5,165 nt of DNA, taken from NCBI GenBank assembly GCA_030830945.1, contig JAURLY010000052.1, forward strand, positions 1-5,165, read 5' to 3'. Both the position numbers and the translations under genes were made by a program. Within the stretch, counting starts at the first letter, position 1. Each line of letters opens with the position of its first letter. This stretch comes from Gammaproteobacteria bacterium (GTDB lineage Bacteria > Pseudomonadota > Gammaproteobacteria > Pseudomonadales > GM7GCV1). Below, in pieces: positions 1 through 4,737 of the stretch. The notes under the pieces were generated by a model, which worked only from the letters and a program-made list of their open reading frames with translations, had not been told where the DNA came from and made no database searches.

Positions 1-1190
1 CCGGCGCAACGGCTGGCAATATTAATCACCTTGCCAACGAGGTCAGAATTTACCCGGGCGACAAAATCCTCAAAATTCAGGTCGATATCATCAACACTGT
101 TACCAAGCTTGGCTGCGTAGTAGTAGCGCAGGGGTTCAGGCCCAAGATTATTTAGCCATGTGCTGGCGTTGATGAAAGTGCCACGGCTTTTTGACATTTT
201 GGTACCGTTTACGGTGACAAAGCCATGGGCAAAGACCCCATTGGGTAAGCGGTAGCCGGCAGACTGAAGCATTGCAGGCCAAAACAAGCCATGGAAATTG
301 ACGATGTCTTTACCTATAAAGTGATAAAGCTCGGTTTCGTGGGCAGTTTTTTGCGACCAGAAGTCGTCGAAGTTGAGCCCTTCGCGATCTGCCAGGTTTT
401 TGAAGCTGGCCATGTAGCCGATTGGGGCGTCTAGCCAAACGTAGAAATACTTATCCGGGTGACCGGGGATCTGGAATCCAAAATAGGGCGCATCGCGACT
501 GATGTCCCAGGCTTGCAGGCCGTTATCCAGCCATTCCTTTAGCTTGTTGGCTATCTCTGGTTGCAAGGCATCGCTGGCGAGCCATTCGGCAAGAAAGTCC
601 TTGAACTGGGGCAAGTCAAAAAAGAAATGCTCTGAATCCTTATCGACCGGTTTGGTGCCCGAGAGAGCAGAAATTGGGTCAATAAGTTCGGTTGGCGTAT
701 AGGTTGCCCCACAGGCTTCACAGTTATCCCCATATTGATCGGGGGTTTTGCATTTGGGGCAAGTGCCCTTTATAAAGCGATCGGCTAGAAACAGGCCTTT
801 TTCATCATCGTAGGCCTGAGTGATATTTCGCTGAATAATATGGCCGTTTTTTGAGAGCTGGTTGTATATGGCTTCCGATAGCTCACGATTCTCTTCGGAA
901 TGTGTAGAGTAGTAATTATCAACGGATATCAGGAAGTTGTTGAAATCAGCTTCGTGGGACTGCTTGATTGCGGCAATGTGCTCTCCCGGGGAAATGCCAT
1001 TTTCCTGGGCCTTGAGCATGATGGCCGTGCCATGGGCATCATCGGCGCAGACATAAAAACACTCGTTGCCTTGTGCGCGCTGGAAGCGCACCCAAATATC
1101 TGTTTGCACGGCTTCGAGGATATGCCCTAAATGCAGGGGAGAATTGGCGTAAGGCAACGCGCTAGTGACTAAAATACGTCGATTACTCAT
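1..1190 (-). CDS. metG: Methionine--tRNA ligase, N-terminal 396 residues (cut by window edge)
   Basis: Cytoplasmic class I aminoacyl-tRNA synthetase that charges tRNA-Met with methionine at the expense of ATP, supplying both initiator and elongator tRNAs. The protein opens MSNRRILVTSALPYANSPLH, and the HIGH-type ATP-binding signature follows as HLGH at residues 20-23. A CPKC...CEAC zinc knuckle (C144, C147, C157, C160) marks the MetG1-type connective domain. The KMSKS loop is at 331-335, after AHGFVTVNGT. The family is about 670-680 residues in E. coli, so roughly 280 C-terminal residues (the rest of the anticodon-binding domain and any C-terminal dimerisation domain) lie beyond the left edge. 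The start codon is the only in-frame ATG just before the catalytic fold. Its Shine-Dalgarno is weak (GAAG about 9 nt upstream). No frame breaks were seen. The gene is divergent from a small peptide gene. Confidence 0.98.
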   Translation of the reverse strand, partial: MSNRRILVTSALPYANSPLHLGHILEAVQTDIWVRFQRAQGNECFYVCADDAHGTAIMLKAQENGISPGEHIAAIKQSHEADFNNFLISVDNYYSTHSEENRELSEAIYNQLSKNGHIIQRNITQAYDDEKGLFLADRFIKGTCPKCKTPDQYGDNCEACGATYTPTELIDPISALSGTKPVDKDSEHFFFDLPQFKDFLAEWLASDALQPEIANKLKEWLDNGLQAWDISRDAPYFGFQIPGHPDKYFYVWLDAPIGYMASFKNLADREGLNFDDFWSQKTAHETELYHFIGKDIVNFHGLFWPAMLQSAGYRLPNGVFAHGFVTVNGTKMSKSRGTFINASTWLNNLGPEPLRYYYAAKLGNSVDDIDLNFEDFVARVNSDLVGKVINIASRCA

Positions 1191-1233
1191 TGATTCTGAC
1201 TTCAATTCGCTAAGATTTGTGAAATGGCGCGCG

Positions 1234-1242
1234 ATTGTAGCA
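1234..1242 (-). promoter_or_regulatory. Putative extended -10 promoter for metG
   Basis: On the minus strand this reads TGC followed by TACAAT, an extended -10 element with a 5 of 6 match to TATAAT. No good -35 hexamer lies 16-18 nt upstream, which is usual when an extended -10 is present. Transcription would begin near base 1227 and leave a leader of about 37 nt before the metG start. This is a call from consensus matching only. Confidence 0.5.
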
Positions 1243-1251
1243 GTTCATCAC

Positions 1252-1280
1252 TTGATTCTCAGTGGTTCTGTTTTTATATT
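1252..1280 (+). promoter_or_regulatory. Putative sigma-70 promoter for the small peptide gene
   Basis: TTGATT at 1252-1257 and TATATT at 1275-1280 are separated by exactly 17 nt, with 4 of 6 and 5 of 6 matches to the sigma-70 consensus. The predicted transcript starts near 1287, just before the AGGAG at 1291-1295, so the leader is only about 20 nt. This placement rules against the earlier in-frame ATG at 1224 and supports the ATG at 1308. It also shows that the peptide gene probably has its own transcription unit, back to back with metG. Confidence 0.6.
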
Positions 1281-1290
1281 TCACCTAATC

Positions 1291-1311
1291 AGGAGTATGA
1301 TGAAGGTATGA
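1291..1311 (+). promoter_or_regulatory. Ribosome binding site with a five-codon mini-ORF overlapping the peptide start
   Basis: AGGAG at 1291-1295 lies 12 nt before the ATG at 1308, longer than ideal. In another frame, two ATGs at 1297 and 1300 open a mini-frame ATG ATG AAG GTA TGA whose stop overlaps the 1308 start as ATGA. The second ATG is 4 nt from AGGAG. Termination and re-initiation could therefore couple into the peptide gene, or the mini-frame may be accidental. Confidence 0.35.
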
Positions 1312-1496
1312 ACAAAACACACTCAGCTAATAGCATAATTGCCTCCAAGCAAAAAAGAGCCTGGAGTTCCCCTGTTCTTATCAATTTGTCGCTGGCCGAT
1401 ACGGCGGTGGGTAAAAGTGATTTAGGATTTAAGGAAGGGTGTAAAAGTGATACAAATTGTAAGTCCGCATGGCGAAACACTTTTGGTCCTTCCTGA
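1308..1496 (+). CDS. Putative RiPP precursor peptide with lasso-type leader (62 aa, orphan)
   Basis: A 62-residue peptide. The leader region has KRAWSSPVLINLSLADTAVG (residues 16-35): an aromatic residue (W19), P22, L24 and L27, then T32, G35 and K36. From family knowledge, this W/Y-x-x-P-x-L...T spacing is the recognition pattern in leaders of lasso-type ribosomal peptides, which are bound by a RiPP recognition (B1/PqqD-like) protein. The remainder, residues 35-62, is short, hydrophilic and Gly/Lys/Ser-rich, with two cysteines (C45, C51) and a terminal FGPS. If the core begins at G35, E43 falls at position 9, which suits a nine-residue lasso ring; but T32 would then be at -3 rather than the usual -2, so this is speculative. 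There is no signal peptide or membrane segment. The start at 1308 is chosen from the promoter at 1252-1280 and AGGAG at 1291; the upstream in-frame extension to 1224 resembles nothing. No cyclase, protease, recognition protein or transporter lies in the window. The stop is 3 nt from the convergent fldB stop. Confidence 0.65.
   Translation: MNKTHSANSIIASKQKRAWSSPVLINLSLADTAVGKSDLGFKEGCKSDTNCKSAWRNTFGPS
1411..1451 (+). repeat. In-frame 11-bp direct repeat in the putative core peptide
   Basis: GTAAAAGTGAT occurs at 1411-1421 and again at 1441-1451, offset by exactly 30 nt (10 codons). Both copies are read in the same frame and give G-K-S-D and C-K-S-D; a third, degenerate C-K-S follows at residues 51-53. 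The repeat suggests that the core region grew or diversified by a small internal duplication. Confidence 0.75.
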
Positions 1497-1499
1497 GTA

Positions 1500-2012
1500 C
1501 TATTGCAATAAGCGAAGCTCTTTCAACCATATAGTAAGCCGGTCATCCGTTAATTCTGGCTGGTTTTCATCATCCAGCGCCAAACCCACAAACTCACTTT
1601 TATCTTCGGTCAACGCTTTCGATTCATTGAACGTGTAGCCTTGATTGGGCCAATGCCCTTTCAGGTCCGCGCCCAGATTTTTAAGCTTGTGATACAGGTA
1701 GCCGATGGCGTCCTGGAACCAATCGGGATAGCCTTCCTGATCACCCAGACCATAGACGGCACAAGAAAGTCCTGAAAAATCCATTTCATCCAGATCTTCC
1801 CATCGATCGTCCCAATCTTCCTGAAGCTCGCCATAGTCCCATGTCGGTATGCCAAAAATCATAAAATCGTATTGTTGAAAAGATGCTAAGTCAGCATCCT
1901 TGATATCAATTAGTTCAACACGATTTTCCCCAAGCATTTGCTGGATTTTTTCCGCAACCATCTCGGTGTAGCAGGTAGAGCTGCCATAGCACACGCCTAT
2001 CTTTTGAGCCAT
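1500..2012 (-). CDS. fldB: Flavodoxin, FldB type
   Basis: A 170-residue long-chain flavodoxin: a soluble FMN protein that carries low-potential electrons in the cytoplasm. The FMN phosphate loop is GSSTCYTE at residues 10-17. The residues shaping the isoalloxazine site follow: IPTWDYGE at 55-62 (W58) and YGLGDQEGYPDWF at 87-99 (Y95). The GSSTCYTEM and IPTWDYGE.QEDW signatures resemble E. coli FldB more than FldA, and the length is normal for the family. I chose the ATG at 2010-2012, which gives MAQKIGVCYGS, with AGGAG (plus positions 2022-2026) 9 nt upstream; an earlier in-frame ATG at 2060 would add 16 unrelated residues lying inside trmL. The gene starts 1 nt after the trmL stop, so it is the last gene of a likely operon. 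The partner reductase is not in the window. Confidence 0.95.
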   Translation of the reverse strand: MAQKIGVCYGSSTCYTEMVAEKIQQMLGENRVELIDIKDADLASFQQYDFMIFGIPTWDYGELQEDWDDRWEDLDEMDFSGLSCAVYGLGDQEGYPDWFQDAIGYLYHKLKNLGADLKGHWPNQGYTFNESKALTEDKSEFVGLALDDENQPELTDDRLTIWLKELRLLQ

Positions 2013-2013
2013 G

Positions 2014-2478
2014 TTAGATCGCTCCTGAAAACTGGTGCTGGCGCCAGGCTTCATAAACAACGACTGAAACTGAGTTGGAGAGATTCATGCTGCGGCTATT
2101 GGGTAGCATGGGGATACGCAATAACTGTTCGGATGGTAATTGATTGCGAATGGTTTCGGGTAAACCCCGGGTCTCCGGGCCGAACAGAAAGAAATCATCA
2201 GGAAGAAAATCTATGCTGGTGTGGTGGTAGCTGGCTTTGGTGGTAAAGCCAAAAATCCTGGCCGATGTATGCTCCTGAAAAAAATTGTCCCAGTTTTCCC
2301 AGACATTGAGATTGGCATGTTCACTGTAGTCGAGTCCCGCGCGACGCATTCGTTTGTCGTCGAGCGTAAAGCCCAGAGGTTTAATTAAGTGCAGACGGCA
2401 ACCCGTATTTGCCGCAAGACGAATAATATTTCCCGTATTGGGTGGGATCTCGGGTTGGTATAAAAGGATGTTAAACAT
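2014..2478 (-). CDS. trmL: tRNA (cytidine(34)-2'-O)-methyltransferase TrmL
   Basis: A 154-residue SPOUT-family methyltransferase. The family methylates the 2'-oxygen of the wobble base (C34, or modified U34) in tRNA-Leu isoacceptors using S-adenosylmethionine, and works as a dimer in the cytoplasm. The three SpoU motifs are visible: NTGNIIRLAANTG at residues 14-26, FGPETRGLP at 99-107, and IPMLPNSRSMNLSNSVSVVV at 122-141, which forms the trefoil knot that binds the cofactor. The opening MFNILLYQPEIPPNTGNI is characteristic of the YibK/TrmL branch, and the length matches E. coli TrmL (157 aa). The start lies 8 nt after the stop of the GcvR-like gene and has no clear Shine-Dalgarno, which suggests coupling to upstream translation. 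fldB follows after 1 nt. Confidence 0.96.
   Translation of the reverse strand: MFNILLYQPEIPPNTGNIIRLAANTGCRLHLIKPLGFTLDDKRMRRAGLDYSEHANLNVWENWDNFFQEHTSARIFGFTTKASYHHTSIDFLPDDFFLFGPETRGLPETIRNQLPSEQLLRIPMLPNSRSMNLSNSVSVVVYEAWRQHQFSGAI
2022..2026 (-). promoter_or_regulatory. Shine-Dalgarno deciding the fldB start
   Basis: The minus strand reads AGGAG, 9 nt before the ATG at 2012. It lies inside the last codons of trmL and supports the shorter fldB start over the in-frame ATG at 2060. Confidence 0.7.
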
Positions 2479-2486
2479 TCGAGACT

Positions 2487-2999
2487 TTAGCCGGGGTGAA
2501 GTTCTACCATCAAATCGTCGGCTAACTCTTCCAGTGCTACGGCAATCTGCTCTTCGCCGAGCCCATCAGGAATACTGATTTGTGCCTTGGCTCGGAAGAG
2601 TAATTCGTTTGACATGGGCGCAGGTTCGCAATTGGTATTGAGTTCTTCCACATTGACGCCCAGCCTTGATAATACTGAAGTAACTTCGCGAAGTATGTCT
2701 GGCCGGTCATTTGCGACAACTTCCAGCATGCGGGTCTTGATGCTGGGGCGGGCACTCAATTCAGTTTGGTGCGCTCGAATAGATAGGCCCTGCTCGGCAA
2801 GCTGTCTAACTGATGCTTCAAATTCACTAGCGTCTGCTCCAGGAATAGAGACAACGACAATGCCGGAAAACTTGCCGCGCAAGTTGGCCAGCCGGCTTTC
2901 TTCCCAATTACCGCCATGGGTTTTTATGACCTCGGCCAGTTTTTGCACCAGTCCCGGTTTGTCTTCACCGATTAATGTAAGAATGAAATGTTGAATCAT
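2487..2999 (-). CDS. Tandem ACT-domain protein, GcvR-like regulator
   Basis: A 170-residue protein made of two ACT domains and no DNA-binding or enzymatic domain. The first, about residues 4-78, has LIGEDKPGLVQKLAEVIKTH and ESRLANLRGKF. The second, about 91-166, has EVVANDRPDILREVTSVLSRLGVNVEEL. In E. coli GcvR the same layout binds glycine and sequesters the activator GcvA, so repressing the glycine cleavage operon. Similarity here is in architecture and in local motifs such as D-(R/K)-PG-(I/L) and (E/D)-SRLA; whether this protein has the same partner is unknown, so no gene symbol is given. The start at 2999 has GAGG 7 nt upstream on the minus strand. It is the first gene of the probable trmL-fldB operon and is divergent from yheU. 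Other ACT-only proteins are the main alternative. Confidence 0.85.
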   Translation of the reverse strand: MIQHFILTLIGEDKPGLVQKLAEVIKTHGGNWEESRLANLRGKFSGIVVVSIPGADASEFEASVRQLAEQGLSIRAHQTELSARPSIKTRMLEVVANDRPDILREVTSVLSRLGVNVEELNTNCEPAPMSNELLFRAKAQISIPDGLGEEQIAVALEELADDLMVELHPG

Positions 3000-3005
3000 A
3001 TGAAA

Positions 3006-3021
3006 GCCTCATCGAAGAGGC
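3006..3021 (-). promoter_or_regulatory. Inverted repeat covering the Shine-Dalgarno of the GcvR-like gene
   Basis: The minus strand reads GCCTC, a six-base loop TTCGAT, then GAGGC. The right arm contains the GAGG that serves as ribosome binding site for the start at 2999. If transcribed whole, the hairpin would mask that site. However, the nearest -10-like sequence (3025-3030) would start transcription around 3018, inside the left arm, so the repeat may instead be an operator-like site or chance. Confidence 0.35.
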
Positions 3022-3024
3022 GCT

Positions 3025-3054
3025 ATTATTGTCGATCCATCCACCTTAAACCAA
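3025..3054 (-). promoter_or_regulatory. Possible promoter for the GcvR-like/trmL/fldB operon
   Basis: The minus strand shows TTGGTT (plus positions 3049-3054), an 18-nt spacer and AATAAT (3025-3030), which is a 5 of 6 match to the -10 consensus. The -35 is weak (TTG only). It is placed correctly ahead of the first gene of the leftward operon. No convincing promoter was found on the opposite strand for yheU in the same 65-nt gap. Confidence 0.35.
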
Positions 3055-3064
3055 GGTTATTACA

Positions 3065-3274
3065 ATGAGGATTCCCTATGAGCAGCTCGAACAAGAAGTT
3101 TTATATGAGCTTTTAAAGGAGATTGTTACCCGGGATGGAACGGATTACGGGAATACTGAGGTTTCTACAGAGGATAAAATATCTTCAGCGCTAAAGGCGC
3201 TAAAAAACGGTAGGGCAAACCTTTACTGGGACGCTGACTCAGAGACGGCAACCCTGAAGCCAGCGGATCAGTAA
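3065..3274 (+). CDS. yheU: YheU family protein (UPF0270)
   Basis: A 69-residue small protein that matches the YheU/UPF0270 family. It opens MRIPYEQLEQEVLYELL, has the family hallmark RDGTDYG at residues 23-29 followed by a conserved E32 and K38, and ends with a G-x-A-x-L-x-W-D segment (49-56) and ETATLKP. E. coli YheU is 72 residues with the same layout (IPW..L...TL..L, REGTDYG). The family has no established biochemical role; it is a compact, conserved gammaproteobacterial protein with no signal peptide or membrane segment. AAGG at 3053-3056 sits 8 nt before the ATG. It is divergent from the GcvR-like gene and convergent with the next gene, whose stop is 15 nt away. Confidence 0.92.
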   Translation: MRIPYEQLEQEVLYELLKEIVTRDGTDYGNTEVSTEDKISSALKALKNGRANLYWDADSETATLKPADQ

Positions 3275-3289
3275 GGGCTAAGACAATGT

Positions 3290-3985
3290 CTATGTATCCA
3301 TAAGCATAGCGATGGCGGCAATGGCTTCCGGATCTTTCTCTTTCAGTTTGTTGGCAATGCCATGCTGGAAGAAGTACTGGAAGCTTTCATTGGATGCAGC
3401 TGAGTAGAGGCAGGGGTCGCCAGGAAGCACAGGGGTGGTGGAGACCTTGCTCTCATCGATCAACATAGCTGTAATTTCGCCATCGTGCCGTAGCTGCCAG
3501 CTGACAACTTCGGACAAGGTGATGGATTTAAAACCATCGTCACTTAAAACGGCATGAGTGCCAATATTATCGGGGATCTCCTGAACAACATCTTCGGGGA
3601 AATCACAGTCGTATTGGTAATAGTCTGCTGCGGTCTCTAGCTCCATGGCCTTATGCTCGGGGGCTTCAAAAAAGACTTCTTCAATGCCCGGGTCGAAGTA
3701 ACCTTCCCATCGACCATGAAGTGGGTCATCCAGTTCAGTACAGGAGACCACTTTATTGAGCCAGGGAACCATCGCAATCACTTCTCCATCTGCCCGAAGG
3801 CCCCAGCAAAGAATTTTTACGGTGTAGAGTTTTTCAGGATGAAGCTCGTTGGTGTAGAGCATTTCCAAACCATCCATCTCAGGAGAGAGTCGAATGATTC
3901 GTTTGGTTTCTGGTGGTGCCCACCTATCCCTGGTGAATATGTCGACGACATTGGTATATTCTGAGGGAGCAGCTGATGCATTCAT
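3290..3985 (-). CDS. Conserved-looking protein of unknown function with an internal duplication (231 aa)
   Basis: I do not recognise this protein. It is acidic, has no signal peptide or membrane segment, and is likely cytoplasmic. Two related blocks are visible: residues 58-72 (ILCWGLRADGEVIAM) and 160-174 (VVSWQLRHDGEITAM). Each is followed by a segment rich in acidic and hydrophobic residues that ends in DP (87-88 and 190-191). The shared core is W-x-L-R-x-D-G-E-(V/I)-x-A-M. The linker (about 105-150) is rich in Glu, Asp and Tyr, and the C-terminus (203-231) looks helical. The start at 3985 is well supported by GGAGGAG 7 nt upstream. The protein is convergent with yheU and divergent from epmC; neither neighbour gives its function. 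The coding frame is intact over its whole length, which argues for a real gene. Confidence 0.85.
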   Translation of the reverse strand: MNASAAPSEYTNVVDIFTRDRWAPPETKRIIRLSPEMDGLEMLYTNELHPEKLYTVKILCWGLRADGEVIAMVPWLNKVVSCTELDDPLHGRWEGYFDPGIEEVFFEAPEHKAMELETAADYYQYDCDFPEDVVQEIPDNIGTHAVLSDDGFKSITLSEVVSWQLRHDGEITAMLIDESKVSTTPVLPGDPCLYSAASNESFQYFFQHGIANKLKEKDPEAIAAIAMLMDT

Positions 3986-3992
3986 AAAAGAT

Positions 3993-3999
3993 CTCCTCC
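3993..3999 (-). promoter_or_regulatory. Strong Shine-Dalgarno of the 231-residue protein
   Basis: The minus strand reads GGAGGAG, 7 nt before the ATG at 3985. This is the best ribosome binding site in the window and suggests efficient translation of the unknown protein. Confidence 0.8.
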
Positions 4000-4059
4000 G
4001 ATCATAAATGGAGCACTTGTAGCATCCGAAAAGTTCCGCCGAAAGGGGCTGAACTACCC

Positions 4060-4070
4060 TATACGGTATA
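4060..4070. repeat. Short perfect inverted repeat in the divergent intergenic region
   Basis: TATAC-G-GTATA lies between the leftward unknown gene (start 3985) and rightward epmC (start 4171). It is upstream of the likely epmC promoter and could be an operator half-site pair. It is short and AT-rich, so chance is a real alternative. Confidence 0.25.
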
Positions 4071-4095
4071 TGTGCAATTTAAAAAACACAAGATC

Positions 4096-4124
4096 TTGTA
4101 TAGGGGCAAATTCCATGCTGTAAT
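4096..4124 (+). promoter_or_regulatory. Putative sigma-70 promoter for epmC-pdxB
   Basis: TTGTAT at 4096-4101, a 17-nt spacer, and TGTAAT at 4119-4124 preceded by TGC (extended -10). Transcription would start near 4131, 40 nt before the ATG at 4171. This makes the GTG at 4072 and the ATG at 4123 unlikely starts for epmC. Confidence 0.55.
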
Positions 4125-4170
4125 GGTCGACCCTCCTAATTCGATTTTCATACCATTGACTTTAAGTTTT

Positions 4171-4737
4171 ATGACAGCAGCTTCTGAGCCTGCTCTCCGT
4201 CATAACGGTTTGTCATATAAAGAGCTCATTTCCGTCTTTAATCGCTGTTTCCTGGACTCATATCGCTGTGAGTTAGTCTCCGGTTTTCCTGAACCAATAT
4301 ATTATCCTGCTGAGAATTCAACACCGGCTCGTGTCTGTTTTCGCGAAGATTTTGCCTCTTCAGCCCTACATGAAATTGCCCATTGGTGTATTGCTGGCGA
4401 AAAAAGGCGTCAGCTTGTGGATTTTGGTTATTGGTATGAACCTGATGGACGCACGGCGAAACAACAAAAAACATTTGAACAGGTTGAAGTGAAGCCTCAG
4501 GCTCTGGAGTGGCTTTTCTCTTTGGCTGCGGGTATTCGCTTTCAGGTGAGCGTTGATAATCTGGCAGGAGAGCAAACGGACACGACCGGTTTTAAACAAG
4601 CCGTTTATGCCGAAGCTAGAAGTATGATAAGTGGCCAATTGCCTAGGCGAGCGCAAATTTTTCTGGATGCAGTGAAGCAGCAAACTGGCAATTCCAGTGA
4701 ATTTGAAAAGATACTGCGTTTTCAGGACATTTTATGA
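4171..4737 (+). CDS. epmC: Elongation factor P hydroxylase
   Basis: A 188-residue enzyme (formerly YfcM) that hydroxylates the beta-lysyl-lysine side chain of elongation factor P, the last step after EpmB and EpmA. The metal-binding motif HEIAHWCIAG is at residues 67-76, followed by DFGYWYEPDGR (84-94) and VEVKPQALEWLF (105-116); all three are hallmarks of EpmC. E. coli EpmC has 182 residues, and its N-terminal YEQLIEIFN aligns with YKELISVFN here, so the ATG at 4171 gives a normal length. The frame stays open back to a GTG at 4072, but those 33 residues match nothing known, and a promoter-like sequence lies inside them. No strong Shine-Dalgarno precedes 4171, so the exact start is less certain than the identity. 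It overlaps pdxB by 4 nt (ATGA) and is probably cotranscribed with it. EF-P and EpmA/EpmB are not in the window. Confidence 0.93.
   Translation: MTAASEPALRHNGLSYKELISVFNRCFLDSYRCELVSGFPEPIYYPAENSTPARVCFREDFASSALHEIAHWCIAGEKRRQLVDFGYWYEPDGRTAKQQKTFEQVEVKPQALEWLFSLAAGIRFQVSVDNLAGEQTDTTGFKQAVYAEARSMISGQLPRRAQIFLDAVKQQTGNSSEFEKILRFQDIL

Noticed and set aside
1224..1307. Longer start for the peptide gene, adding 28 residues from the ATG at 1224
   Set aside because: The added residues lie over both predicted promoters, have no ribosome binding site, and spoil an otherwise typical short leader.
1501..1510. Perfect palindrome TATTGCAATA just after the peptide stop
   Set aside because: It is AT-rich, only 10 bp, inside the last fldB codons and lacks a T-run, so it is unlikely to be a terminator.
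2013..2060. Longer start for fldB at 2060
   Set aside because: It would add 16 residues inside trmL that are unlike flavodoxins, whereas the ATG at 2012 has AGGAG 9 nt upstream and gives the normal N-terminus.
2587..2994. 135-codon open frame on the plus strand opposite the GcvR-like gene
   Set aside because: It is antisense to a clear tandem-ACT protein, has low-complexity Ser/Thr-rich content and no family resemblance, so it is a shadow frame.
3006..3021. GCCTC/GAGGC hairpin as a terminator
   Set aside because: It lies at the 5' side of two divergent genes and is followed by too few T residues.
3290..3310. CTATG...CATAG inverted repeat between yheU and the unknown gene
   Set aside because: A weak 5-bp AT-rich stem within coding sequence, without a T-run; not a credible bidirectional terminator.
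3653..3964. 103-codon open frame on the plus strand opposite the unknown protein
   Set aside because: The opposite strand has a strong Shine-Dalgarno and an internally repeated protein; the plus-strand frame has neither support.
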